From: Cyclobacteriaceae bacterium
GTDB lineage: Bacteria > Bacteroidota > Bacteroidia > Cytophagales > Cyclobacteriaceae
NCBI GenBank assembly: GCA_013141055.1
Contig: JABFRS010000002.1
Span: 124,001-188,000 of the forward strand
Direction: 5' to 3'
DNA length: 64,000 nucleotides
Shown: piece after piece, positions 8,905 to 17,170 of the stretch
Layout: each line of letters opens with the position of its first letter
Position numbering within the stretch: the first letter of the stretch is position 1
Notes under the pieces: generated by a model
The model's input: only the letters and a program-made list of their open reading frames with translations
Told to the model about the DNA's origin: nothing
The model's database searches: none
Program-made: the position numbers and the translations under genes

Positions 8905-9489
8905 ATGTTAGAAAAGCCTCTCATTTACGTTGGCCGGATCACGAACCTGAGCGATGCACGCTATTGTGCAGGCATGGGTGTGGATATGCTCGGCTTCTCC
9001 ATTGATCCCTCCAGTGAAGATTATGTAAGCCCAAAGACCTATCAGGAGATTATCGGCTGGGTATCTGGCCCAAAGCGCGTGATAGAAATTTCCGGTGAAC
9101 CCAATATCAAATGGGATGAAATCATGGAGCAATACAAGCCTGACCTGATTCATCTCTCCTACACTCGCAGCAATGACACCCTGCCGGATATTCCGGTTAT
9201 ACTTGAACTGACTTTTTCAGAATGGATGAGTGATCAGAATAAGTTATCCTCATTGCCTTTGTCAATACAACATGTTCTGGTAAAAGATGTTCCAGCTGAA
9301 TTCAACGACACGTTTGATAGTTCAGGGTTTACAATCCTCCTGGCATTGGATTCCACCACCACTGAGCCGCTCTCTCATTTTCTGAAGGCCGGTGTTGATG
9401 GATTTGCATTGCAGGGAACGAAGGAAGAAGCCCCCGGATTAAAGGACTATGATCATCTTTCGAGGATACTGGAAGAACTGGATGAGTAA
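8905..9489 (+). CDS. TrpF-like (beta/alpha)8 protein with degenerate active site
   Basis: A protein of 194 residues resembling phosphoribosylanthranilate isomerase (TrpF) over its whole length. The opening IYVGRITNLSDARYCAGMGVDMLGF matches the TrpF pattern V-K-I-C-G-I-T...A...GAD..GF, and the end APGLKDYDHLSRIL matches the phosphate-binding PG.KD..K. In the catalytic motif, however, Lys-Ile-Cys-Gly is Tyr-Val-Gly-Arg, so the general base Cys is gone. True TrpF enzymes need that Cys, so isomerase activity is unlikely. No other trp gene is nearby; the gene sits alone on the plus strand and converges on the glycosyltransferase gene 8 bp away. ATG at 8905 is chosen over an in-frame TTG at 8899. 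Annotating it simply as trpF would be misleading. Confidence 0.7.
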   Translation: MLEKPLIYVGRITNLSDARYCAGMGVDMLGFSIDPSSEDYVSPKTYQEIIGWVSGPKRVIEISGEPNIKWDEIMEQYKPDLIHLSYTRSNDTLPDIPVILELTFSEWMSDQNKLSSLPLSIQHVLVKDVPAEFNDTFDSSGFTILLALDSTTTEPLSHFLKAGVDGFALQGTKEEAPGLKDYDHLSRILEELDE

Positions 9490-9497
9490 ATGTAAGC

Positions 9498-10484
9498 TCA
9501 GCTGTACTTTTTCATTAATCTCTCCACCGCTTTGCCTGCCACTTCCGGATAATGGACATCAAGTCGCTGTTTGGTATCCAGCCACTTCTCAATCTTCTTT
9601 AAGCTTCTCTTTCTAACTTTTTTAAGAACGGGTACATCCATTTTCTTCAGCGCTACTGCATTGCACTTCTGTTCGTACTGACTTTTCATAGGAACGACCA
9701 GCAGCTTCTTGTTGAGATGCAACACTTCTGCAGGGGTTTCAAATCCTGCTCCGCAAAGAACACCCGTGCTGTTCACCACACTGGTGATAAAGTCTTCACC
9801 GCTTACCGGAAACACCGAAATCCTTCCAACATGGTAAGGCTGCTTGGTGTGCTTTGAAAAGATATGCCATTGAATAGCAGGGAATTTCATCAGGAGCTTT
9901 ACCAGTTTCTTATCATCATATGCAGGAAGATAAACCGTATAATGACCCTTGTCTTTCACCTTGGCTTCCGCAATTGCTTTGCGAACCACTGGCGTAAAGA
10001 TATTCTTGTCGTATTCCTGAAAATGAAATCCGATGTAATTATCAACCGGAGCATAGTTCCTCAACAGCCATTCACCAAAAGGATCATGAATTTTTGGCTT
10101 GGGAGTCTTTTTGGAAAGCAATGACGACTGATGACTCAGCCCAACGATCTTTATTTCTTTTTTCCTTGCAGCCCATGCAGTGATGGGTTCAAAGTCATTG
10201 ACGATCAGATCATACTTCTCAACAGGAAACTCATTGATCTCTTTCACAACCTCTTTTGAACTGTTCTTCTGGAAAGTCTTATAGAAATTAATTCCGCCGC
10301 TCTTGCCGAAATAAAAGCTCAGACCCTTTGACTTATACTTTACAGGATATGGCAGTTTGATCTCTGCCTGTGCCCCACTGACGAATAGATCCAGCTCGCC
10401 GTACTTCTGAAGCTCCGGGATAATATCTACCGCTCTGCTTAAATGACCATTACCGGTTCCCTGAATTGCATAGAGGATTTTCAT
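9498..10484 (-). CDS. Glycosyltransferase family protein (GT-B, COG1819/MurG-like)
   Basis: A 328-residue protein with the N-terminal MKILYAIQGTGNGHLSRAVDIIP, a Gly-rich GTGNGHLSR loop as in MurG/UGT-like GT-B glycosyltransferases and MJ1255-type proteins. The C-terminal domain carries LCGAGFETPAEVLHLNKKLLVVPMKSQYEQKCNA, where the Glu after Gly-Phe and the downstream Gln match the nucleotide-sugar site of this superfamily. Substrates are unknown; a lipid or cell-surface acceptor is usual. It ends 8 bp from the convergent TrpF-like gene and is followed upstream by trmB on the same strand with 7 bp between them, so folC-trmB-glycosyltransferase probably form one transcript. Confidence 0.8.
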   Translation of the reverse strand: MKILYAIQGTGNGHLSRAVDIIPELQKYGELDLFVSGAQAEIKLPYPVKYKSKGLSFYFGKSGGINFYKTFQKNSSKEVVKEINEFPVEKYDLIVNDFEPITAWAARKKEIKIVGLSHQSSLLSKKTPKPKIHDPFGEWLLRNYAPVDNYIGFHFQEYDKNIFTPVVRKAIAEAKVKDKGHYTVYLPAYDDKKLVKLLMKFPAIQWHIFSKHTKQPYHVGRISVFPVSGEDFITSVVNSTGVLCGAGFETPAEVLHLNKKLLVVPMKSQYEQKCNAVALKKMDVPVLKKVRKRSLKKIEKWLDTKQRLDVHYPEVAGKAVERLMKKYS

Positions 10485-10491
10485 AACGTTT

Positions 10492-11148
10492 TCATTTAAA
10501 GCGAAACCTAAGATACTTTATCTTTTCTCCCTGAGAGGCAAACATCTCTTCATATCGTGTTTTGATGTCAAAGCACTCGGGACGAAGAGAAGACTCATAA
10601 ACATTATCTGTGATCTGGAGATCGTCTATATCCGTGCGCGCCTTTAGCTCTTCAAGTGTGTACTCAAACAATCCTGTATTATCTGTCTTGAATCGGAGAT
10701 ATCCGCCGGGCTTCAGCACTTTCTTGTACAGATCCAGGAACCGTGAGTTGGTGAGACGCCTTTTGACATCTCTCTTCTTGGGTCTTGGATCGGGAAAGGT
10801 CAGCCAGATCTCATCCACTTCATGATCTTCAAAAAAGCTTTCAACATTCAATATGTTGGCGCGCAAAAATCCAATGTTGGAAATATTCTGTTCGACGGCG
10901 AGCGTGCTTCCTTTCCAGATGCGGTCTCCTTTTATATCCACGCCAACGTAATTGCGATCAGGGAAAAGTTTGGCAAGCGCAACAGAGTACTCCCCTTTGC
11001 CGCACGCGAGTTCAATGGTGATGGGATTTTTTGACGTAAAGTAAAGTTCGTTCCACTGGCCCTTGATCTTCGGATACAGTTCTTTGCCGGGTTCTATTAC
11101 ATTCGACCGCTCAGCAATAACAGCAAAACGGAAAAGCTTATTTTTCAA
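10492..11148 (-). CDS. trmB: tRNA (guanine-N7-)-methyltransferase
   Basis: Methylates N7 of G46 in the variable loop of tRNA using S-adenosylmethionine. The 218-residue protein has the Rossmann-fold SAM motif ITIELACGKGEYSVAL, NYVGVDIKGDRIWKG, and the TrmB signature DEIWLTFPDPRPKKRDVKRRL, followed by a C-terminal substrate-binding region. The start codon is TTG at 11148 (MKNKLFRFA); no ATG or GTG lies close in frame and the conserved N-terminus begins here. It is 12 bp downstream of folC and 7 bp upstream of the glycosyltransferase gene on the minus strand. Confidence 0.95.
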   Translation of the reverse strand: MKNKLFRFAVIAERSNVIEPGKELYPKIKGQWNELYFTSKNPITIELACGKGEYSVALAKLFPDRNYVGVDIKGDRIWKGSTLAVEQNISNIGFLRANILNVESFFEDHEVDEIWLTFPDPRPKKRDVKRRLTNSRFLDLYKKVLKPGGYLRFKTDNTGLFEYTLEELKARTDIDDLQITDNVYESSLRPECFDIKTRYEEMFASQGEKIKYLRFRFK

Positions 11149-11160
11149 ATGCTGTTCTTT

Positions 11161-12435
11161 TTAAAGTCCATTTATCTCTGCAACAACAAACGTGCTGCCT
11201 CCCACAAAAACCAGGTCATCTTGCTTTGCATTCTTCCATGCAGCATTCAATGCATCGTTGACATCCGGTATGATTTTTCCTGTGAGTCCGTATCGCTCTG
11301 CTTCCGTTGCCAGATCAGTTGCGTCCAGTGCTCTTGGAATTTTCGCCTGGCAAAAATAGTAAGTTGCGTCTTTCGGCAACAGGTTAAATACTCCTGAGAA
11401 GTCCTTTTCTTTCACCACTCCAAAGACAAAATGAAGATGATTATGTGCGGTGGATTTTATTTGTACAATTACTTCCTTGATGCCAGCCTGATTATGTCCG
11501 GTGTCACAGATGGTAAGCGGAACATCCCGAAGCTTTTGCCAGCGCCCTTTTAGTCCGGTAAGTAAAACTACATCTGCAATTCCTTTTTTTATTGCCTCGT
11601 CAGGAATGACGTATCCTTTCTTTCGGAGTTGTTGAACAGACTCCAGCACTCCTGTTATATTCTTCTTCTGGTAACTGCCTTTCAATCCGGGTTTGAGGAT
11701 CAGCCAAAGGTGGTTGTTCTCGACTGCAAGCATCCGATCACCTTCCGGCACGAGCGTAATTGAATCACTCGCGAAACGGATATCCGATTTCATTGAATGA
11801 GCTTTCTCAATAAACACCGATTCTGTTTCGGATTGTCGCTCGCTCACCACAACCGGCACTCCTTTTTTAATGATCCCGGCTTTTTCCCCGGCGATCTCTG
11901 TCAGCGTATTTCCCAACAGATTCTGATGATCAAAGCTGATGTTCGTGATGACTGAAAGTTCAGGTGTGATGACATTGGTGGAATCCAGTCTTCCGCCAAG
12001 GCCGACTTCAATTACTGCAATATCAACTTTCTGATCAGCGAAATACTGAAACGCCATGGCCACGGTCACTTCAAAAAAAGACGGTTCAATGTCCGTGATG
12101 GTGCCTTGCATTCTGTTGACAAAATCAACGACCGACTGCTGTTCGATTTCAATGCCGTTGATCTTGATCCGTTCGGTAAACTCTTTTAGATGGGGCGATG
12201 TGTAGAGCCCGGTCTTGTATCCTGCTGATTGCAGGATCGCGGCGAGCATGTGCGAGGTACTTCCTTTGCCATTGGTGCCGGCAACATGAATGGATTTGAA
12301 TTTATGCTGTGGATTGTCCAGTACTTCACACAGGCGTATGGTGTTGGTGAGGTCATTCTTGTAAGCAGCAGCCCCTACCCGTTGAAAGATGGGCAGGACC
12401 TTGTACAGATATTCTATCGATTCGGAGTAATTGAT
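11161..12435 (-). CDS. folC: Bifunctional folylpolyglutamate / dihydrofolate synthase, non-AUG start
   Basis: Adds glutamate to dihydropteroate and to folates (Mur-ligase fold, ATP-dependent). Sequence landmarks are FQRVGAAAYKNDL near the N-terminus, the P-loop VAGTNGKGSTS, YTSPHLKEFTERIKING, VIEVGLGGRLDSTN, NISFDHQNLLGNT and, in the C-terminal domain, DTGHNQAG. The nearest ATG (12249) lies inside the ATPase domain, just after the P-loop, and cannot be the start. The conserved N-terminus (NYSESIEYLYKVLPIFQR) continues to position 12435, where an ATC codon stands in the place of the initiator Met; from the next in-frame stop, a TAA at about 12490-12492, down to here no ATG, GTG or TTG exists. 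Either ATC is used or the sequence differs by one base from ATG. From 12435 the product is 424 residues, the normal family length. Confidence 0.9.
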   Translation of the reverse strand: MNYSESIEYLYKVLPIFQRVGAAAYKNDLTNTIRLCEVLDNPQHKFKSIHVAGTNGKGSTSHMLAAILQSAGYKTGLYTSPHLKEFTERIKINGIEIEQQSVVDFVNRMQGTITDIEPSFFEVTVAMAFQYFADQKVDIAVIEVGLGGRLDSTNVITPELSVITNISFDHQNLLGNTLTEIAGEKAGIIKKGVPVVVSERQSETESVFIEKAHSMKSDIRFASDSITLVPEGDRMLAVENNHLWLILKPGLKGSYQKKNITGVLESVQQLRKKGYVIPDEAIKKGIADVVLLTGLKGRWQKLRDVPLTICDTGHNQAGIKEVIVQIKSTAHNHLHFVFGVVKEKDFSGVFNLLPKDATYYFCQAKIPRALDATDLATEAERYGLTGKIIPDVNDALNAAWKNAKQDDLVFVGGSTFVVAEINGL

Positions 12436-12524
12436 AACGGTTAATTTAAGAAGGCCTGATGGAAATGTTCCGTTCTGATGATTATGTGAATGTTAATTAA
12501 TGACGATTCAAATTTACACAAACA

Positions 12525-12555
12525 AAAAAGCCGCCCCATTTCTGAGACGGCTTTT
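12525..12555 (-). terminator. Rho-independent terminator after the porin-family gene
   Basis: On the minus strand AAAAGCCG pairs with CGGCTTTT around a loop of about 14 nt, followed by a T-run. It starts 18 bp past the stop codon of the barrel gene at 12573. The A-rich other side could make it bidirectional, although folC transcription begins on its far side. Confidence 0.75.
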
Positions 12556-12572
12556 GTAAATATTTTCAAGAA

Positions 12573-13175
12573 TTACTTACCGAACTTAAGAAGCTTGAAT
12601 CCAGCAGATAACTGGAACACCTGGTTCTTTGCAGACCCGCCGGAATTCGCATTATCAGTAATACCGAGATTGTAACGTGCATCGATCGTTAAACCGAAAG
12701 GAAGATCCCAGCCTGCGCCAAGACCTATGCTTACGTCAGAACTTTTAACATTATCCTTAATGTCTTGAGTTATTTTATTACCATTTATATCAAATGTGTC
12801 TCCTTTTGCAGAAGTAAGAAATCCAAACTGTGGACCTGCCTGAAGGTTCACTCCACCCACCAGGTAAAGTTTCAATATGATTGGAATGTTTACATAACTA
12901 AAGTTATTCTCAAGGCTTCCACCATTGTACTTAATAGAAGTTCCCTGTTGAGAAAAAATAACTTCAGGCTGAAGACCTATCTTTCCAAATTTAGCGAGGA
13001 AGAATGCTCCTGCATGGTAGCCTGTACGACCGTCATAGGTTGTACCCGCATCTCCACTAATGTTCGCAAAATTTAATCCACCCTTAATACCCAGTGCAAG
13101 CTGAGCCTGACCTTGTGCCGTGTGCAATGCTGTTGCCGCAATAATTGTTAACAGTAGAATTTTTATTTTTTTCAT
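12573..13175 (-). CDS. Porin-family outer-membrane beta-barrel protein (OMP_b-brl_2 type)
   Basis: A 200-residue exported protein with signal peptide MKKIKILLLTIIAATALHTAQGQ. It is followed by an eight-strand-type barrel with the family pattern LGIKGGLNFANISGD near the N-terminus, LQPEVIFSQQG, SYVNIPIILKLYL, LQAGPQFGFLTSA and a closing strand that ends FQLSAGFKLLKFGK. This matches the small PF13568-like barrels that are abundant in Bacteroidota. Its role is unknown. It is a single-gene unit with a terminator 18 bp downstream, and the non-coding hairpin array lies upstream. Confidence 0.85.
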   Translation of the reverse strand: MKKIKILLLTIIAATALHTAQGQAQLALGIKGGLNFANISGDAGTTYDGRTGYHAGAFFLAKFGKIGLQPEVIFSQQGTSIKYNGGSLENNFSYVNIPIILKLYLVGGVNLQAGPQFGFLTSAKGDTFDINGNKITQDIKDNVKSSDVSIGLGAGWDLPFGLTIDARYNLGITDNANSGGSAKNQVFQLSAGFKLLKFGK

Positions 13176-13290
13176 AAAGTTTTGTTTTGAACTTCAGTAA
13201 CAAAAGTAATACCAGAAAACGAGTTGAGGAAATTTTAAAATGCTGTTTTGACTGTTTTTTATGCCGAATAACGTTGTTATCGATGTCATA

Positions 13291-13306
13291 TTGGTGTTAT
13301 CACCAA
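13291..13306. repeat. Palindrome bracketing the hairpin array, left copy
   Basis: TTGGTGTTATCACCAA is a near-perfect palindrome followed by CCTC. The same palindrome, extended by one base pair on each side, recurs at the far end of the tandem array (14562-14579). The pair suggests a target site or a terminal element of the array. A related GGTGGTATCACC stands at 24083-24094 beside the second repeat island. Confidence 0.7.
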
Positions 13307-13329
13307 CCTCAAACCATACTCCTTCATGC

Positions 13330-14560
13330 GACTACTTAATTGTTGCGATGTGATAGCCCCATTCGGGGTGTCCTGTTTGTAGTAAAATTTTATAGAGGAG
13401 GGATCTTAGCTCCGTAGGATCGGCCTGTTCTTTTTTGTCTTAAGCACTCGCATCCCAATCAGGAACAGGCCACTCCTACGGAGTTATGTCAATTAGATAA
13501 TGTACCATCTACAAACAGGTCGCCCCTAGCGGGGCTATTGTGATTGGGACGATCTTACTTATTACAAAGATTTGTTCTTTAGGCAAGTTCTGTCCCATAC
13601 TCTCCATGTGACTACTTAATTGTTGCGATGTGATAGCCCCATTCGGGGCGACCTGTTTGTAGAAGTGTCCATGATTGAGGTGGCAAGCTCCGTAGGATCG
13701 GCCTGTTCTTTTTTGTCTTAAGCACTCGCATCCCAATCAGGAACAGGCCACTCCTACGGAGTTATGTCAATTAGATAATGTACCATCTACAAACAGGTCG
13801 CCCCTGGCGAGGCTATTGTGATTGGGACGATCTTACTTATTACAAAGATTGTTCTTTAGGCAAGTTCTGTCCCATACTCTCCATGTGACTACTTAATTGT
13901 TGCGATGTGATAGCCCCATTCGGGGCGTCCTGTTTGTAGTAAAATTTTATAGATGAGGGATCTTAGCTCCGTAGGAGCGGCCTGTTCTTTTTGTCTTAAG
14001 CACTCGCATCCCAATCAGGAACAGGCCACTCCTACGGAGTTATGTCAATCAGATAATGTACCATCTACAAACAGGTCGCCCCTAGCGGAGCTATTGCGAT
14101 TTGAACGATCTTACTTATTATAAAGATTTGCTCTTTAGGCAAGTTCTGTCCTATACTCTCCATGTGACTACTTAATTGTTGCGATGTGATAGCCCCATTC
14201 GGGGCGACCTGTTTGTAGTAAAATTTTATAGAGGAGGGATCTTAGCTCCGTAGGATCGGCTTGTTCTTTTTTGTCTTAAGCACTCGCATCCCAATCAGGA
14301 ACAGGCCACTCCTACGGAGTTATGTCAATTAGATAATGTACCATCTACAAACAGGTCGCCCCTATCGGGGCTATTGTGATTGGGACGATCTTACTTATTA
14401 TAAAGATTTGCTCTTTAGGCAAGTTCTGTCCCATACTCTTCATGTGACTACTTATTTGTTGTGATGTGATAGCCCCATTCGGGGCGACCTGTTTGTAGAA
14501 GTGTTCATGATTGAGGTGGCAAGCTCCGTAGGAGCGGCCTGTTCTTATTTTTTTGCCCCA
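13330..14560. repeat. Tandem array of ~279-bp units made of nested inverted repeats (4 full + 1 truncated copy)
   Basis: Units begin at about 13330, 13610, 13888, 14166 and 14446 (spacings 280, 278, 278, 280); the fifth is cut after about 115 bp. Each unit carries a short dyad: arms CTCCGTAGGATCGGCCTGTTC (13410-13430) and GAACAGGCCACTCCTACGGAG (13463-13483), 19 of 21 pairs, 32-nt loop. At each unit junction lies a longer dyad, CTACAAACAGGTCGCCCC...ggggctat against its complement about 110 bp on. A spacer between them comes in two versions: AAAATTTTATAGAGGAGGG (units 1, 3, 4; unit 3 differs by a base or so) and AAGTGTTCATGATTGAGGTGG (units 2, 5, with small variation). Short reading frames inside are repeat-derived and have no coding features. 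The array fills the gap between the barrel gene and the acyltransferase gene. Units are over 90% alike, which suggests recent amplification or gene conversion. Confidence 0.9.
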
Positions 14561-14561
14561 T

Positions 14562-14579
14562 GTTGGTGTTATCACCAAC
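14562..14579. repeat. Palindrome bracketing the hairpin array, right copy
   Basis: GTTGGTGTTATCACCAAC, followed by CTTC, repeats the palindrome at 13291-13306. The array truncates a few bases before it. It is followed by a short CATCT/TCATC microsatellite and the 3' end of the acyltransferase gene. Confidence 0.7.
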
Positions 14580-14599
14580 CTTCATCTCATCTCATCTCT

Positions 14600-15145
14600 C
14601 TATTGAAACCCCAACTCCGGATTCTTTCCCGTGATCGTTCTGTAAAACGCTGTCAGCTTCTCAAGATCCTTTTCAATATCTCCCGAAGGAAAGATCGGAT
14701 CCGCTACCACTACCTTCTTATTTCCAAAGTCAAAGCCCACCGGAACAATCGGAACATTTGCACCTTTGGCGATGTAATAAAATCCTGTTCTCAGCTTCTC
14801 AACTTTCTTGCGCGTTCCTTCCGGTGCCATCGCAAGAATAAACTCCTTATGCTCATTAAAGATCTTGACCACCTGATCAACCATGTCTTCTTTCGTTGTG
14901 CGCTTCACTGGATGTCCTCCCAATGCACGGAAGAACCATCCAAACGGTGGCCTGAATAATTCACTCTTCCCCAGGAACTGCGCTTTGTAAATTCTCAGAA
15001 GACTTCTTGCCGCAACACCCACCAGAAAATCCCAGTTGCTTGTATGCGGTGCCACTGCAATGATAAACTTCTTATCCGGTGGCATCTGTCCTTCGACTTT
15101 CCAGCCAATAATTTTAAAGATCAATGAATAAAAAGGTCTGAACAT
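14600..15145 (-). CDS. PlsC-like 1-acylglycerol-3-phosphate acyltransferase family protein
   Basis: A 181-residue membrane-associated acyltransferase. The catalytic HX4D motif is His34-Thr-Ser-Asn-Trp-Asp39, with the later family blocks FLGKSELFRPPFGWFFRALGG and MAPEGTRKKVEKLRTGFYYIA, the latter carrying the EGTR phosphate-binding motif. It belongs to the short PlsC branch that often acts on lysophospholipids; the acceptor is unknown. Its ATG overlaps the stop codon of the urocanate hydratase gene (TAATG), which implies translational coupling. It is the last gene of the run MBL - patatin - hutU - acyltransferase, and the repeat array begins just past its 3' end. Confidence 0.88.
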   Translation of the reverse strand: MFRPFYSLIFKIIGWKVEGQMPPDKKFIIAVAPHTSNWDFLVGVAARSLLRIYKAQFLGKSELFRPPFGWFFRALGGHPVKRTTKEDMVDQVVKIFNEHKEFILAMAPEGTRKKVEKLRTGFYYIAKGANVPIVPVGFDFGNKKVVVADPIFPSGDIEKDLEKLTAFYRTITGKNPELGFQ

Positions 15146-17148
15146 TATACGATCTTGTTAATGAGAGCATCGTCCGCGATGTGCGGCACCGTAACCTTCA
15201 GGTCAGGATTAAGACTCAACGCACGCTGAATCGAATCCATCGCTCCTTCATTCCTTGCCCATGAACGCCGGGCAATGCCATTGTTGACATCAAAATATAA
15301 CATGCTCTGCAGCTTGCGATCTGCATCGCTGCTTCCGTCAAGCAATAAACCAAAACCTCCGTTGATCACCTCGCCCCATCCTACTCCACCGCCATTGTGC
15401 AGCGACACCCATGTGGCACCACGGAATGAATCACCAATCACATTATGAACCGCCATGTCCGCCGTAAAGCGTGATCCATCATAAATGTTGGAGGTCTCAC
15501 GGTACGGACTATCCGTTCCCGATACATCGTGATGATCACGACCTAAAACAACCGGACCAACTTTACCATCATGAATAGCTTTGTTAAATGCTGACGCGAT
15601 CTTCATGCGACCTTCCGCATCAGCGTAAAGAATACGTGCCTTCGATCCAACAACAAGATTGTTTGCTTTGGCAGACTTGATCCATGCAATATTATCTTTC
15701 AGCTGAGCGTGAATCTCTTTTGGTGCCGTCAATAATATTTCATCCAGGACTTCGCGTGCAAGCTCATCGGTGGCATCAAGATCTTCCTGACTTCCGGAAG
15801 TGCATACCCAACGAAACGGACCGAATCCATAATCGAAACACATCGGTCCCATGATATCCTGAACATACGATGGATACTTAAAGTTAATACCATCTGTTGC
15901 CATCACATCCGCACCTGCTCTTGATGCTTCCAGTAAAAATGCATTTCCATAATCAAAGAAATACGTTCCTCTTGAGGTATGATGCTTGATCGCGGTCGCC
16001 TGTCTTCTCAAAGAATCCTGAACTTGCTTTTTGAATTCTTCAGGATTGCGAACCATCAGTTCATTCGCATCTTCAAAGCTCAGTGACACCGGATAATATC
16101 CACCTGCCCACGGATTGTGAAGCGACGTCTGATCCGAACCCAGATCAACCGTGATCTCTTCAAAGGCAAAACGCTCCCACACGTCCACAATATTTCCCTT
16201 GTAGGCTATCGATACCGGTGCCTTGCTTCTCTTCGCTTCCGAAACTTTCTTCACAAGTTCGTCAAGACTATCCGTCAGCTCATCGACCCATCCCTGTTGA
16301 TGTCTCTTGTCTGCCGCTTTCGGATTTACTTCCGCTATGACTGAAATACATCCTGCAATCTTCCCGGCCTTTGCCTGAGCGCCACTCATTCCTCCTAAGC
16401 CTGATGAAAGAAATAACTTCCCTTCAAGGCTCTCTCCTCTTTTTGCAATCTTCCTTCCTGCATTCAGCAATGTGATGTTGGTGCCATGAACAATTCCCTG
16501 CGGACCAATGTACATGTAAGAGCCTGCAGTCATCTGTCCGTATTGAGTAACACCCAATGCGTTATACTTTTCCCAATCATCCGGCTTTGAATAATTAGGG
16601 ATCATCATGCCATTCGTAACCACTACTCTTGGTGCTTCTTTCGATGATGGAAACACTCCCATAGGATGCCCTGAATACATGTGAAGCGTTTGCTCATCGC
16701 TCATTGTGGCGAGATACTTCATCGTTAGGAGATATTGTGCCCAATTCTGGAACACAGCTCCATTGCCACCATAGGTAATTAGTTCATGAGGATGTTGCGC
16801 GACAGCAGGATCCAGATTATTCTGGATCATCATCATAATGGAACCTGCCTGCAATGACTTGTAAGGATAATCCCGAAGCGGACGGGCATGCATTTCATAT
16901 TCAGGACGAAAGCGATGCATGTAGATCCTTCCAAACTTCTGAAGCTCTTCATAGAACTCTTTGACGAGCTCTGCATGATGCTTAGGATGAAAGTAACGAA
17001 GCGCATTTCTCAACGCCAGCTTCTTCTCTTCTTTGGTAAGAATGTCCTTCCTCGCCGGTGCATGACTGACAGTCGTGTCATAAGCTTTCACTTCCGGTAA
17101 CTTATCCGGTATCCCTTGTAATATCACTTCCTGAAAAGTCAAACTCAT
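15145..17148 (-). CDS. hutU: Urocanate hydratase
   Basis: Converts urocanate to 4-imidazolone-5-propionate in histidine degradation, using tightly bound NAD+ in the cytoplasm. At 667 residues it belongs to the long urocanase form found in Bacteroidota; the classical enzyme has about 555. Diagnostic stretches are YGGNGAVFQNWAQYLLTMKY, YSGHPMGVFPSS, the NAD-binding LSSGLGGMSGAQAKAGKIAG, the conserved active-site Cys region YGFGPFRWVCTSG, and SLHNGGGVGWGEVINGG. No hutH, hutI or hutG is adjacent; the neighbours are lipid-type enzymes. It starts 22 bp after the patatin gene and ends in a TAATG overlap with the acyltransferase gene. Confidence 0.97.
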   Translation of the reverse strand: MSLTFQEVILQGIPDKLPEVKAYDTTVSHAPARKDILTKEEKKLALRNALRYFHPKHHAELVKEFYEELQKFGRIYMHRFRPEYEMHARPLRDYPYKSLQAGSIMMMIQNNLDPAVAQHPHELITYGGNGAVFQNWAQYLLTMKYLATMSDEQTLHMYSGHPMGVFPSSKEAPRVVVTNGMMIPNYSKPDDWEKYNALGVTQYGQMTAGSYMYIGPQGIVHGTNITLLNAGRKIAKRGESLEGKLFLSSGLGGMSGAQAKAGKIAGCISVIAEVNPKAADKRHQQGWVDELTDSLDELVKKVSEAKRSKAPVSIAYKGNIVDVWERFAFEEITVDLGSDQTSLHNPWAGGYYPVSLSFEDANELMVRNPEEFKKQVQDSLRRQATAIKHHTSRGTYFFDYGNAFLLEASRAGADVMATDGINFKYPSYVQDIMGPMCFDYGFGPFRWVCTSGSQEDLDATDELAREVLDEILLTAPKEIHAQLKDNIAWIKSAKANNLVVGSKARILYADAEGRMKIASAFNKAIHDGKVGPVVLGRDHHDVSGTDSPYRETSNIYDGSRFTADMAVHNVIGDSFRGATWVSLHNGGGVGWGEVINGGFGLLLDGSSDADRKLQSMLYFDVNNGIARRSWARNEGAMDSIQRALSLNPDLKVTVPHIADDALINKIV

Positions 17149-17170
17149 AGCTTATAACTGAAACCTGTTG

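Noticed and set aside
8905-9489. Functional trpF
   Set aside because: The catalytic Cys motif is Tyr-Val-Gly-Arg, and no trp genes are near.
13509-13736. 75-residue reading frame on the minus strand in the hairpin array
   Set aside because: It lies entirely in repeat sequence, the same frame recurs in the next units (for example 14345-14578), and there is no ribosome site or codon pattern.
13330-14560. CRISPR array
   Set aside because: Repeat unit is about 279 bp, units are nearly identical throughout and there are no unique spacers or cas genes.
15145-17148. Complete histidine utilisation (hut) operon
   Set aside because: Only hutU is present; hutH, hutI and hutG are not in the neighbourhood.
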